Assembly: GCA_018195615.1 (NCBI GenBank)
Contig: JAGTPG010000002.1
Coordinates: 1,240,001 to 1,304,000 of the forward strand
Direction of reading: 5' to 3'
Length of the DNA stretch: 64,000 bases
From: Streptomyces tuirus
Lineage (GTDB): Bacteria > Actinomycetota > Actinomycetes > Streptomycetales > Streptomycetaceae
The notes under the pieces are model-generated. The model did not search any database, was not told where the DNA came from, and was given only the letters and a program-made list of their open reading frames with translations. Each line of letters starts with the position of its first letter. Position 1 is the stretch's first letter. This document shows, piece after piece, positions 17,045 through 26,714 of this stretch. The position numbers were made by a program, and so were the translations under genes.

Positions 17045-18060
17045 ATGTGGCCAGGACAGCAGCCGCCCGGGGGCGAGCAGAACCCGCAAGCGAACAACCC
17101 GTACCAGCAGCCGGGGTACCAGCAGCCGAATCCGTACCAGCAGCCGGGCTATCAGCAGCAGCCCAACCCCTATGGACAGCAGCCGCAGTGGGGCGCTCCC
17201 GCTCCGGCCGGCGCGCCGCAGCCGCCGCAGGGCGGTGGCGGGGGCAACCGGACGAAGCTGGTCGCGATCATCGCCGCCACGGCGGTGGTCGTGGCGGCCG
17301 GCGTCACCGGCTTCCTGGTGCTGGGCGGCGACAAGGACGACACGGCGGACGGCGGCAGCGGCAAGAACGACAAGAAGAGCACGGCGCCGGCGAGCCCGTC
17401 CACGGACTCCAGCGCACCCTCCACCGGCGACAACCCCGCGGCGGCGAGGAGGAGAAGGCCACGATCAAGGGCTGGAAGGTCGTCATCAACCCCAAGTGGG
17501 GCACGGCCTTCGACGTCCCGGCGGACTGGGAGGTGGAGTCCCCGACGTCGTCCGTCGGTTTCGAGGACACGAAGTCGGACGACGGCAAGCCGCTGATCGT
17601 CATGTCGGCGCCGGCGTTCTACAAGTCCGAGTGGTGCACGAGCGACGACGACAAGGACGGCAGGAGCGAGAGCGAGGCCCTGGCCGGCGCGGGCACCAAG
17701 GGCGCGGACGGAGCCAAGAACACCGACGAGGTCGCCGTCAACCAGGTCGCCTGGTGGGTCTACGGCGGTTACACGCAGCCGGACAAGAAGAGCGTCAAGA
17801 CCGACGACAAGGCCAAGCCCTACACCACCGCCTCGGGTGTGAAGGGCAGCGTCGCCTGGGCCTGGTCGGAGAACACGCCCGCCAAGGGCAAGTGCGCGAG
17901 CGACGGCAAGGCGGTCACGTTCGGCTTCAAGAACTCCGCCGGCGACTTCGTCGCGTGGAACTTCTACGGGGCCAAGGGTGTCAAGGAAGAGGTGCCCAAG
18001 GAGACCATCCTGAAGATCCTCAGCACGGTCCGGCTGCACGGAGAGCCGACCGGAGGCTGA
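17045..18060 (+). pseudogene. Proline/glutamine-rich single-pass membrane protein, one frameshift
   Basis: About 338 residues in the corrected frame. The cytosolic N-terminus (1-70) is a tandem of QQPGYQQPNPY-like repeats, then one transmembrane helix (about 75-95, LVAIIAATAVVVAAGVTGFLVLGG), a Ser/Thr/Asp-rich stalk and a 200-residue extracytoplasmic domain with WEVESPTSSVGFED and WCTSDDDKDGRSESEALAGA. The domain is common in Streptomyces but has no assigned function. The frame breaks near 17445 in CCCCGCGGCGGCG and is restored by one base. The same layout is seen in type VII- and septum-related proteins, so a surface role is a guess. Confidence 0.68.
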
Positions 18061-18173
18061 CCGGAAGCCGAACGGGCCCGCCTCTGTCGCAAGGGCCGGG
18101 CCCGGCTCACCGGGACCTCAGGGCGATGCCCAAATCGTTTGGCAGGGCGACCCTCGGCGGCGATAGTCAGCCG

Positions 18174-19475
18174 GTGACGTCCCCCACCTCCTCGCCGAGC
18201 TCGCGCCGCCCTGCCTGGGCGGGCCGCAACTACTCCCTGCTGACCGCGGCCGCGGTCGTCACCAACCTGGGCAGCCAGGGCGCCCTCGTCGCGGCGGCGT
18301 TCGCCGTGCTCGAAACGGGCGGCGACGGCGGAGACGTGGGCCTGGTCGCGGCGGCGCGGACGCTCCCACTGGTGCTCTTCCTGCTGATCGGCGGCGCCGT
18401 CGCGGACCGGCTGCCCCGGCACCGTGTGATGGTCGCGGCCAACGCCCTGAACTGCCTCTCGCAGGCCGTCTTCGCCGCCCTGGTGCTGACCGGTGATCCC
18501 GGCTGTGGCAGATGATGCTGCTCGCCGCCCTCGGCGGCACCGGCCAGGCCTTCTTCGGCCCGGCCGCCGAGGGCATGCTGATGTCCTCGGTCGAGGGCGA
18601 GCAGGCGGGCCGGGCGTTCGCGGTGTTCCGGATGGCGATGCAGGGCGCGGCCCTGGGCGGTGCCGCGCTCGGCGGTGCCATGGTCGCCGTGATCGGGCCC
18701 GGCTGGGTGCTCGCGGCGGACGCGGCGGCCTTCGCCGTCGCCGGGTTGCTGCGGGCCTTCCTCGACGTCGGCCACATCCCGCCGCGCGCACCGGGCAGCG
18801 GTCTGCTCGCCGATCTGCGGGAGGGCTGGCGGGAGTTCTCCGGCCGCCCCTGGCTGTGGGCCGTCGTCATCCAGTTCTCCATCGCCAACGCGGTCGTCGC
18901 CGCCGCCGACGCGGTCTACGGCCCGCTCGTCGCCCGCGACCACCTCGGCGGCGCGGGCCCCTGGGGGCTCGCATTGGGCGTGTTCGGCGCGGGCACGGTC
19001 GCCGGGGCCGTGCTGATGACCCGATGGAAGCCCCGCCGCCTGCTCTTCGCCGGCACTCTCTGCGTGTTCCCCTGGCCCTCCCCTCGGCCGCGCTGGCCGT
19101 CCCGGTGCCGATCGGCGTCCTGTACGTGGTGATGTTCGTCGCCGGCGCGACGGTGGAGGTGTTCGGTGTGTCCTGGATGACGGCCCTGCACCAGGAGATC
19201 CCGAGGACAAGCTCTCCCGCGTCTCCGCGTACGACTGGTTCGGCTCCGTCGCGCTGGTGCCGCTCGCCACGGCCGCGGCCGGCCCCGCGGAGAACGCCTT
19301 CGGCCGCCCGGCGGCGCTGTGGGGCTGCGCCGGACTGGTCGTCCTGGTCACGGCGGCGGCGCTGTGCGTACCGGACGTACGCAACCTCCGCCGCAGGACC
19401 GCGCACGTCACGAGCGGCGGGACCACCGGACACGAGTCAGCCGATGCCGAACGCCCCGTCGGGGGGCTCGGGTGA
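18174..19475 (+). pseudogene. MFS transporter (enterobactin-exporter-like), three frameshifts
   Basis: The pieces assemble into an approximately 430-residue, 12-helix major facilitator: residues 1-110 in the frame from GTG 18174, a second block from about 18502 (LAALGGTGQAFFGPAAEGML), a third from about 19065 and a fourth from about 19203 (EDKLSRVSAYDWFGSVALVPL). Each join needs one extra base in a C or G run. Motif A-like GGAVADRLPRHRVM (loop 2-3) is present. This subgroup exports drugs or siderophores. Its end overlaps the convergent spermidine-synthase-like gene by about 39 bases. Confidence 0.72.
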
Positions 19476-20282
19476 CGGCACGGCGTCCGCGTCCCGCACC
19501 GCCCGCGCGCCACCGATGAACTCCCGCAGCGCGGCGCCGTGTTCCACCCGGGCGGGAAAGGTGTCCGCGGCGGTGCGCCGGGCCAGGGCGGCGACGTCGA
19601 CCGGCCGGTGTGCGGCGACGAGCACCGCGTTCCCGAACCGCCGTCCCCGCAGCACGCCGGGCTCGGCGATCAGCACGAGTTCCTCGAACACCGTGCCCAG
19701 ATTGGCCAGTTGGGAGCGCAGAAAGGCGAAGGGCGCGGCGTCGGGCAGGTTCGCGAGATAGACGCCGCCGTCCCGCAGCACACGCGCGGCCTCGCGGACG
19801 TAGTCGACGGACGTCAGATGCGCTGGCACCCGCGAGCCCCCGAACACGTCGGAGACGATCACGTCCGCCGAGTCCGGGGGGCCGCTTTCCAGCCACTCCC
19901 GGGCATCCGCCGCGTGCAGCTCGACCCCGGCGCCCTCCGGCAACGGCAGATGCTCGGCCACCAGTTCCAGCAACCCGCGATCGGCCTCGACGACGTCCTG
20001 CCGCGACCCCGGCCGGGTCACGGCCACATACCGGGGCAGGGTCAGCGCACCCCCACCGAGATGCAGCACGTCCAACGCGGCCCCCGGCTCCGCCACCACA
20101 TCCAGCACATGCCCGAGCCGCCGCGCGTACTCGAACTCCAGATGGGTGGGCTCGTCCAGATCGACGTACGACTGCGGCGCCCCGTCGAGCGTCAGCAACC
20201 AGGCCCGTTCCCGGTCGACGTCGGGCATCAGCTTGGCAAACCCGTGATCGACGGACCGGGCGACGGGTACAGGCTCGTTCAC
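19437..20282 (-). CDS. Spermidine-synthase-like methyltransferase-fold protein
   Basis: 281 residues from GTG 20282 (MNEPVPVARS). The SAM/decarboxy-SAM Rossmann core shows LDVLHLGGGALTLPRYVA, DVVEADRGLLEL, DAREWLESGPPDSADVIVSDVFGG and a final strand. The proton-abstracting Asp of true polyamine synthases is matched by the DVFGGS loop, but substrate residues are not the classical ones. Actinobacteria carry several such fused-type paralogues, most without known activity. Annotated as spermidine synthase-like, product unknown. Confidence 0.78.
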   Translation of the reverse strand: MNEPVPVARSVDHGFAKLMPDVDRERAWLLTLDGAPQSYVDLDEPTHLEFEYARRLGHVLDVVAEPGAALDVLHLGGGALTLPRYVAVTRPGSRQDVVEADRGLLELVAEHLPLPEGAGVELHAADAREWLESGPPDSADVIVSDVFGGSRVPAHLTSVDYVREAARVLRDGGVYLANLPDAAPFAFLRSQLANLGTVFEELVLIAEPGVLRGRRFGNAVLVAAHRPVDVAALARRTAADTFPARVEHGAALREFIGGARAVRDADAVPSPEPPDGAFGIG

Positions 20283-20308
20283 CCCTTCATTGTGCCTGGG
20301 CGCCAACG

Positions 20309-20369
20309 CCCCCAAGGGGCGCGGGGCGGTGCTGATCTGCGGCTCCGCCGCGTGGGCGGGACCAGCCAC
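20309..20369 (-). repeat. Streptomyces-type intergenic repeat, copy 2
   Basis: The reverse complement starts GTGGCTGGTCCCGCCCACGC, keeps GGCGGAGCCGCA and ends in CCGCGCCCCTTGGGG. It closely parallels the copy at 10132-10190, differing mainly in the middle. It lies between the EF-Tu 3' end and the spermidine-synthase-like gene. Confidence 0.6.
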
Positions 20370-20394
20370 GACCGGCCCGCGGCTCCCCACCACC

Positions 20395-21563
20395 TCAACC
20401 CACCGCGGTCACGGTGCCCGCCCCCACAGTCCGCCCGCCCTCACGGATGGCGAACCCGAGCCCCGCTTCCAACGGCACGTCCCGCCCCAGCTCCACGGTC
20501 ATGACGACCGTGTCACCCGGCCGGGCCACGGCCACGTCACCAAGGTCGACATCCCCCACCACATCCGCCGTACGGATGTAGAACTGCGGCCGATACCCAC
20601 TGGAAACCGGCGTCGAGCGCCCACCCTCACGCGCGGACAGCACATACACCTGCGCGGTGAAGCGACGACTCGGCACGACACTCCCCGGCGCGGCCACCAC
20701 ATGCCCCGCCGGACGGCATCCCGCGGAACCCCCCGCAACAGCAACGCCACGTTGTCCCCGGCCTGCGCCTCCTCCATCGGCTTGCCGAAGGTCTCCAGCC
20801 CGGTCACCACGGTCTCCGCAGCCGCACCGAGCACCTCCACCCAATCGCCGACACGCACGACACCCCGCTCCACCGCCCCGGTCACCACGGTCCCCCGCCC
20901 GGTGATGGTCAGCACGTTCTCGACGGACAGCAGGAACGGCGCGTCCAGATACCGCTCCGGCATCGGCACATACGTGTCCACCGCGTCGAGCAGGGCCTCG
21001 ATCGACGCCGTCCAGCGCGGGTCCCCCTCCAGCGCCTTCAGGCCGGAGACGCGGACGACGGGTACGGAGTCGCCGCCGTAGCCGTGCGCGGTGAGCAGGT
21101 CGCGGACCTCCAGCTCGACCAGGTCGGTCAACTCCTCGTCCGCCGCGTCGGCCTTGTTGAGGGCGACGACGATGTGGTCGACGCCCACCTGCCGGGCGAG
21201 CAGCACATGTTCGGCCGTCTGCGGCATGATCCCGTCGAGCGCGGAGACGACGAGGATCGCCCCGTCGAGCTGCGCGGCGCCGGTGACCATGTTCTTGACG
21301 TAGTCGGCATGGCCCGGCATGTCGACGTGCGCGTAATGCCGGGTGTCGGTCTCGTACTCGACGTGCGCGATGTTGATGGTGATGCCGCGCGCCGCCTCCT
21401 CGGGCGCCCGGTCGATCCGGTCGAACGGCACGAACGCGCCGGTGCCGCGGTCGGCGAGGACCTTGGTGATGGCGGCCGTCAAGGTGGTCTTGCCGTGGTC
21501 GACATGACCCATCGTGCCGATGTTGAGATGCGGTTTCGTACGGACGTAGGCCGTCTTGGACAT
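20395..21563 (-). pseudogene. tuf3: Elongation factor Tu, third (divergent) Streptomyces copy, one frameshift
   Basis: EF-Tu of about 389 residues. G1 GHVDHGKTT, effector GITINIAHVEYET, NKAD and the SGLKALEG loop are intact. G3 reads DMPGH where canonical EF-Tu has DCPGH. Sequence details (FVPFDRIDRAPEEAARG, SALDGIMPQTAEHV) match the tuf3-type EF-Tu of Streptomyces rather than tuf1. The frame breaks near 20704 (CCCCGCC), after RDAVRRG; one added base restores HVVAAPGSV and the C-terminal domain to the stop at 20395. Tuf3 is known as a specialised EF-Tu expressed under stress. The gene is solitary, not within a str operon. Confidence 0.85.
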
Positions 21564-21893
21564 GGCTGTACCTCGAAGCGTCTAGTCATGAAGTGGGACC
21601 CCGAGGACCTGCCCGACCCTCCCCTTGCGGGGTCCGCCGGACGAACCGGAGAGGGTCAGCTTCGGGCGCCGTCGGCGAAGGCGGTGAGAACGACGGCAGC
21701 CTTCGGGGCATCCGTGACCACGGATGCTGCGAGGGCGAAGGCGTGCCGGAACATGACGTCGATCATTGCCGACGCTTTACCGCACGTCGAATGGTTTTCG
21801 GTTGACTGCGCGCAAGGTTGTGGTCGACGGCCTGTGACGCTCGTGAGACGAACCATACGGCGATCACACATATTTGTCGGTTAGTGTCACCTG
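21564..21893. other. 330-base divergent spacer between tuf3 and TVP38 gene
   Basis: No conserved coding frame is evident. It should hold promoters of both genes. AT-richer bases occur near 21855-21885 (CACACATATTTGTCGG), just before the TVP38 start, which fits a promoter. Confidence 0.5.
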
Positions 21894-22683
21894 ATGCTCG
21901 ATGCCACCACCCGCTCTGGGGGCACCGCCACGGCCTCTCCCCGGGCCACCACCGCGGAGCTCGCCGTCGCCGTCCCCCGGCAACGCCCGCCTCGCCCGTC
22001 GTGTCCACCGGTTTCGCCGCTCGTTGCGTGAGAGTTCTGCTCTCTCCGTGGTCGCGGCTGTCCCTGCTCGTCGCCCTGCTCGCGGCGGGCGCGGGCGCGG
22101 TGCTGCTGTTCGAGCCGCAGCGGCTGCTGACACAGGGCTGGCCGCCGCAGCTCGGCGGGGCCGCGGCGGCGGTGGTGTTCGCGGTGGCGTACGGCGTGTG
22201 CACCGTGGCGTTCGTGCCGAGGCCGCTGCTGAACCTCGCGGCGGGCGCGCTGTTCGGTTCGCAGCTGGGTCTCGGCGTGTCTCTGGCGGGCACGGTGCTC
22301 GGTGCCGGGATCGCCTTCTGCCTCGGCCGGGCGCTGGGCCAGGACGCCCTGCGGCCGCTGCTGCGGGGCGCTGGCTGCAGGCCGTGGACGGCCAGCTCAG
22401 CCGGCACGGGTTCCGCTCGATGCTGGCGGTGCGGCTGTTCCCCGGTGTGCCGTTCTGGGCCGCGAACTACTGTGCCTCCGTCTCCCGTATGGGCCTGCTG
22501 CCGTTCCTGCTGGCGACGGGTCTGGGCTCGATCCCGAACACCGCCGCCTACGTCGTCGCAGGCGCCCGCGCCTCGACCCCGACGTCTCCGGCGTTCCTGA
22601 TCGCGCTGGCGTGCATCGCGCTGCCCGCGCTGGCGGGCGTGGTGGTGGCCTGGCGCAAGCGGCACCGCCTGCGCCAGCTCTGA
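21894..22683 (+). pseudogene. TVP38/TMEM64-family membrane protein, frame-disrupted
   Basis: The start ATG 21894 (MLDATTRSGGTATAS) leads into a frame that shifts near 22010 to LLSPWSRLSLLVALLAAGAG, and again near 22370 (GGGGCG) to LQAVDGQLSRHGFRSMLAV. The joined protein of about 262 residues has 5-6 membrane helices. It carries the VTT domain signatures FVPRPLLNLAAGALFG and LFPGVPFWAANYCASVSRMG. The family is related to DedA lipid scramblases. Both breaks are one-base losses and could be errors. Confidence 0.75.
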
Positions 22684-22707
22684 CGAACCGTTACGCCACC
22701 CCGTCCT

Positions 22708-23877
22708 CTACAGCCGCTCCAGCACCATGGCGTTGGCGAGCCCGCCTGCCTCGCACATGGTCTGGAGCGCGTACCGGGCGCCCCGTTCCCGCATCGCGTG
22801 CACCAACGTCGTCGTCAGACGGGCACCGCTCGCGCCGAGCGGATGGCCGAGCGCGATGGCGCCGCCGTGCACGTTGACCCGGTCGAGGTCGGCACCGGTC
22901 TCCTGCTGCCACGCCAGGACGACACTGGCGAACGCCTCGTTGACCTCGAACAGGTCGATGTCGCCGAGCGTCAGTGACGCCCTGCGCAGCACTTTCTCGG
23001 TCGCCGGGATCACACCCGTGAGCATCAGCAGCGGGTCGGACCCGGTGACGGCGAAGCTGTGCAGCCGGGCGAGCGGACGCAGCCCGAGCCGGGCCGCCGT
23101 CTCGCTGGACGTGATGAGCACCGCCGAGGCCCCGTCATTGATCGGGCTGGCGTTGCCGGCCGTGACGTTCCACTCGATCTGCGGGAACCGCTCGGCGAAG
23201 CCGGGGTCGTGGTAGGCGGGCTTGAGCCCGGCGAGGACCTCGGCGGTGCTGCCCGGCCGTACGCACTCGTCGCGCGTGACGCCCTCCAGGGGCGCGACCT
23301 CGGCGTCGAAGAGCCCGCTCTCCCAGGCCGCGGCGGCCTTCCGGTGCGAGGAGACGGCGAAGGCGTCCATCTGCTCGCGGGAGATCGACCACTTGGCGGC
23401 GATGAGCTCGGCGCTGATGCCCTGCGGTACGAGCCCCTCGGGGTAGCGCTCCGCGACTCCGGGCCCGAAGGGGTCCTGGCCGGCGGATACGTTCGACCAC
23501 ATCGGCACCCGGCTCATCGACTCGACCCCGCACGCCACGACCATGTCGTACGCGCCCGCGAGGACGCCCTGCGCGGCGAAGTGCACGGCCTGCTGGGAGG
23601 AGCCGCACTGGCGGTCCACGGTGGTCGCGGGGACGGATTCCGGCAGGCCGGCCGAGAGGACGGCGTAGCGGGTGGTGTTCATGGCCTGCTCGCCGACCTG
23701 GTCGACGGTGCCGCCGATGACGTCGTCGATCAGCGCCGGGTCGACGCCGGAGCGCTCGACGAGGGCGCGCAGGGGGTGGGCGAGGAGCTCCACGGGGTGG
23801 ACGTGCGCGAGGGCGCCGTTCGGCTTGCCCTTGCCGATCGGGGTGCGTACGGCTTCGACGATCACTGCGTCACGCAT
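22708..23877 (-). CDS. Acetyl-CoA acetyltransferase / thiolase
   Basis: 389 residues, normal thiolase length, uninterrupted. The acylated cysteine is in TVDRQCGSSQQAVHF (about residue 88). GGAIALGHPLGASGAR provides the catalytic His, and CEAGGLANAMVLERL carries the second Cys at the C-terminus. The start is ATG 23877 (MRDAVIVEAVRTPIGKGKPN). It condenses or cleaves beta-ketoacyl-CoA; neighbours do not show whether it acts in degradation or acetoacetyl-CoA synthesis. A divergent HxlR regulator and a 19-base palindrome between the genes suggest repression by that protein. Confidence 0.93.
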   Translation of the reverse strand: MRDAVIVEAVRTPIGKGKPNGALAHVHPVELLAHPLRALVERSGVDPALIDDVIGGTVDQVGEQAMNTTRYAVLSAGLPESVPATTVDRQCGSSQQAVHFAAQGVLAGAYDMVVACGVESMSRVPMWSNVSAGQDPFGPGVAERYPEGLVPQGISAELIAAKWSISREQMDAFAVSSHRKAAAAWESGLFDAEVAPLEGVTRDECVRPGSTAEVLAGLKPAYHDPGFAERFPQIEWNVTAGNASPINDGASAVLITSSETAARLGLRPLARLHSFAVTGSDPLLMLTGVIPATEKVLRRASLTLGDIDLFEVNEAFASVVLAWQQETGADLDRVNVHGGAIALGHPLGASGARLTTTLVHAMRERGARYALQTMCEAGGLANAMVLERL

Positions 23878-23933
23878 GAGCGGGCCTCCACGGCTACCAG
23901 TCAGTAGGAAATCCGAACTCACCGTAACCCGGT

Positions 23934-23952
23934 GGGTTGGAAAATCCAACCC
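23934..23952. promoter_or_regulatory. Palindromic operator between thiolase and HxlR genes
   Basis: GGGTTGGAAAATCCAACCC is a perfect inverted repeat (8-base arms, AAA centre) ending 17 bases before the hxlR start. A weaker GGAAATCC half-site lies at 23907-23914. The site would cover both promoters of the divergent pair. Confidence 0.6.
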
Positions 23953-23969
23953 TCTTCTAGACTGGCCGC

Positions 23970-24440
23970 ATGGCCGCTCCGAAGGACCCGCGCCCCTGCT
24001 CCATCGCCGACACCCTGGCGCTCGTCGGCGAGAAGTACTCCCTGCTCGTGCTCCGGGAGGTGTGCCTCGGCAACGGCCGTTTCGACCAGCTGGTGCGCAA
24101 CATCGGCGCCCCGCGCGACATCCTCGCCACACGGCTGCGCCGGCTCGTCGACGCCGGGATCCTGGCCAAGCAGCCCTACAGCGAGCGCCCGCAGCGCTTC
24201 GAGTACCGGCCCACCCGGGCCGGACTGGAACTGGAGCCGGTGCTGATGACCCTGATGGCGTGGGGCGACCGCCACCTGCGCACGGACGGCGACCGCCCGA
24301 TGCTCCTCGAACACTCCTGCGGCCAGCCGCTCGCCCCGGTCGTCACCTGCCGGGCCTGCGGCGACGAGGTGCGCCACGAGGACCTCGCGGCCCACCCCCA
24401 GACGCCCGGCTGGACGGTGACCGGGCCGACGGCGGCCTGA
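23970..24440 (+). CDS. HxlR-family transcriptional regulator
   Basis: 156 residues with a winged helix (about 10-100: CSIADTLALVGEKYSLLVLREV, FDQLVRNIGAPRDILATRLRRLVDAGIL). After the wing a short tail carries CGQPLAPVVTCRACGDEV, a Cys-rich knuckle that could bind zinc and is not universal in HxlR proteins. The divergent thiolase gene and a central palindrome suggest it controls beta-ketothiolase expression in response to a small molecule or thiol state. The ligand is unknown. Confidence 0.88.
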   Translation: MAAPKDPRPCSIADTLALVGEKYSLLVLREVCLGNGRFDQLVRNIGAPRDILATRLRRLVDAGILAKQPYSERPQRFEYRPTRAGLELEPVLMTLMAWGDRHLRTDGDRPMLLEHSCGQPLAPVVTCRACGDEVRHEDLAAHPQTPGWTVTGPTAA

Positions 24441-24605
24441 CCCCGGCCGCGGTGCGCCGGGACGGCTTCCAAACCCCTGTGTCCGAGCGGTCATCCGGGG
24501 ACGCTACGCTTCCCCCTCGGCACACCTGATCACCCGGTCATCACACGGCGGCCCGGTGTGTGCACGTCGTCCGTTCCACGATCGGCACTTGGACTCCGCT
24601 ACCTC

Positions 24606-25481
24606 ATGTCTTGGTTCGAATCACTCATCCTCGGACTCGTCCAGGGGCTGACCGAGTTCCTTCCCGTCTCCTCCAGCGCGCACCTGCGGCTGACGGCGGC
24701 GTTCGCGCAATGGGAGGACCCGGGCGCGGCCTTCACGGCGATCACGCAGATCGGCACCGAGGCGGCCGTGCTGATCTACTTCCGCAAGGACATCGGGCGG
24801 ATCATCTCGGCGTGGACGCGCTCGCTCACCGACAAGGAGCTGCGCAGCGACCCCGACGCACGGATGGGCTGGCTCGTCATCGTCGGCTCGGTCCCGATCG
24901 GTGTGCTGGGTGTGACGCTCAAGGACCAGATCGAGGGCCCGTTCCGCGACCTCCGGATCACCGCGGCGATGCTGATCGGCATGGGCATCGTCCTCGGCGT
25001 CGCGGACCGGCTCGCGGCCCGGGACGAGAACGGCGGCCGGCACCGCGCGCCCAAGCAGCGCAAGGCCCTGGAGGACCTGGGCGTCCGGGACGGCCTGATC
25101 TACGGCCTCTGCCAGGCCATGGCGCTGATCCCGGGCGTCTCCCGCTCCGGCGCCACCATCAGCGGCGGCCTGTTCATGGGCTACAAGCGGGAGGCCGCGG
25201 CCCGCTACTCCTTCCTGCTCGCCATCCCCGCGGTGCTCGCCTCGGGCCTGTTCGAGCTCAAGGACGCGACGGAGGGCGGCCATGTCTCGTGGGGGCCGAC
25301 GATCTTCGCGACGGCCATCGCCTTCGCGGTCGGCTACGCGGTGATCGCCTGGTTCATGAAGTTCATCTCCACCAAGAGCTTCATGCCGTTCGTCTGGTAC
25401 CGCATCGCACTCGGAGTGGTCATCATCGTGCTGGTCAGCATGGGTGCGCTGAGCCCCCACGCGGCCGAGTCGGCGGGCTGA
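24606..25481 (+). CDS. uppP: Undecaprenyl-diphosphatase
   Basis: 291 residues with about eight hydrophobic helices. The two family signatures are present: the early EFLPVSSSAHL with the active-site Glu/Ser, and PGVSRSGATISGGL. It removes phosphate from undecaprenyl diphosphate so the lipid carrier can be reused in cell-wall synthesis, and confers low-level bacitracin resistance. ATG 24606 (MSWFESLILG) is the family start; a longer in-frame extension upstream is not conserved. It is the last intact core gene before the mobile-element stretch. Confidence 0.94.
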   Translation: MSWFESLILGLVQGLTEFLPVSSSAHLRLTAAFAQWEDPGAAFTAITQIGTEAAVLIYFRKDIGRIISAWTRSLTDKELRSDPDARMGWLVIVGSVPIGVLGVTLKDQIEGPFRDLRITAAMLIGMGIVLGVADRLAARDENGGRHRAPKQRKALEDLGVRDGLIYGLCQAMALIPGVSRSGATISGGLFMGYKREAAARYSFLLAIPAVLASGLFELKDATEGGHVSWGPTIFATAIAFAVGYAVIAWFMKFISTKSFMPFVWYRIALGVVIIVLVSMGALSPHAAESAG

Positions 25482-25630
25482 ACCAGGGCCGTACAGGTAG
25501 CGCTATCGAGCATTTCCTAGCGCCTGATTGCAGCACCACGCCATGATCATCTCCCACTCGTCTCCCACCTGGGAGGCGGGACGCACTCCCCTAGGGCGTG
25601 TGCGTCCGCAAAGTGAGGGATGACACGGAA

Positions 25631-25658
25631 GGGCCCGCACGGCTTGCCGTGCGGGCCC
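25631..25658. terminator. Strong intrinsic-type hairpin
   Basis: A perfect 13-base-pair stem, GGGCCCGCACGGC against GCCGTGCGGGCCC with a TT loop, followed by TGTTTGTGG. It lies 150 bases after uppP, which may use it as terminator, and marks the edge of the IS and mobilisation remnants. Confidence 0.7.
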
Positions 25659-25694
25659 TGTTTGTGGCAACTTCAATTGGCCCCGCTCCGGCAC

Positions 25695-25910
25695 CTTGAA
25701 CTCCTCGATGAACGCAACGAGCGCTTCAACGGCCGGTCGAGTTCGGCCGCGAAGAAAGCCGAGGCCGCCTTGAGGATCTCGTTCGCCCGCCGCAGTTCGG
25801 CGTTCTCCGCCTTCAGGCGCTTGATCTCTGCAGCCTCGTCCGAAGTCACGCCCGGACGCCGACCGGCATCGACTTCGGCTTTGCGGACCCAGATCCGCAC
25901 CGTCTCAGCG
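25695..25910 (-). pseudogene. IS3-family OrfA fragment (3' half)
   Basis: The minus strand encodes ETVRIWVRKAEVDAGRRPG followed by a leucine-zipper-like AEIKRLKAENAELRRANEIL and KAASAFFAAELDRP. These are the C-terminal half of an IS3-family OrfA: end of the HTH and the multimerisation zipper. The N-terminal HTH is missing, and the sequence passes directly into a mobilisation gene fragment near 25910. No OrfB follows. It is a non-functional insertion scar. Confidence 0.8.
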
Positions 25911-25924
25911 GCACCGATCCTCGC

Positions 25925-26294
25925 CAAGGCCCGACTCCACCCGGTCGATGAGAAGACCGAGATCCTCGCCATGGCCCGGTCGCTGAACATCGCCGGCGCC
26001 CACTACGTCGGCCCCGTCGTCATGGCCCACGTCCACGGCGACCTCGCCCTGCCCGTCCAGCGAACCCCGCTCGACGACTACAACCACGAGCTGACCGCCT
26101 TGCGTGGCGAGGTCGCCAAGATAGGCCACAACATCAACCAGATCGCCAAGAAGCTCAACTCCGGCGGTCATACACACCCTGTGGACACCGCTCTCCTGGC
26201 TCAAGCCGAGGCCACCCTGACCGCGGCCGGCGCCACAGTTCGCCACATCGCGACAGGCGCGAACGAGGCCGTCTCCAAGAGGGCGGCGCGGTGA
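25925..26294 (+). pseudogene. MobC-like mobilisation accessory protein, 5'-truncated
   Basis: Only the C-terminal about 120 residues remain: RSLNIAGAHYVGPVV, then the MobC core KIGHNINQIAKKLNSGG and a helical tail. MobC proteins help the relaxase open the transfer origin. The IS3 fragment lies at its 5' side. The stop overlaps the GTG start of the following relaxase fragment, as in intact mobilisation operons, so this is the wreck of an integrated mobilisable element. Confidence 0.72.
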
Positions 26295-26707
26295 TCGCGA
26301 AGATCAGCAGCGGCAAGGACACCGCGGGCCTGATCCGGTACCTGTTCGACACCAAGAGGACCAAGGACCACACTGACCCGCACCTGGTCGCCTCCTGGGA
26401 CGGCTTCGCCCCCGACCCCGGCCGCACCGACGACTTCGACGCCACGAGGAAGCTCCTCGTGGCCGACCTGGACCTTCACGTCAAGCAGGCCCGGCGGCTC
26501 GGCCGCGCACCCGAGAAGCATGTGTGGCACTGCTCGATCCGCGCGGCATCCGAAGACCGCATCCTCAGCGACGAGGTGTGGGCCGACATCGCCCGCCGGG
26601 TGGTGGCGGCCACCGGTATCGCACCGGAAGGCGATCCGGACGGATGCCGCTGGGTCGGGACCGGCCGACAGCGCGCTGAGAAGGGCGGGAGCCCGTGTTT
26701 TTCGTGA
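26291..26707 (+). pseudogene. Relaxase/mobilisation nuclease, 3'-truncated
   Basis: The N-terminal about 125 residues of a MobA/VirD2-type relaxase: MIAKISSGKDTAGLIRYLF, HVWHCSIRAASEDRILSDE and WADIARRVVAATGIAP. The sequence departs at CRWVGTGRQRAEK, just before the segment that would carry the histidine-triad metal site (usually HDxDHIH). The catalytic histidines are absent, so no nicking activity is possible. It is coupled to the MobC remnant by a 4-base overlap. Confidence 0.78.
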
Positions 26708-26714
26708 CAGCCAT

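Noticed and set aside
17100..17170. CAGCAGCC tandem repeats that could suggest a CRISPR or satellite
   Set aside because: They encode a Gln/Pro/Tyr repeat in a membrane protein's N-terminus and are not spaced like CRISPR.
25482..25630. Idea of a tRNA attachment site for the mobile-element remnants
   Set aside because: No tRNA gene or repeat matching a second site could be found near uppP.
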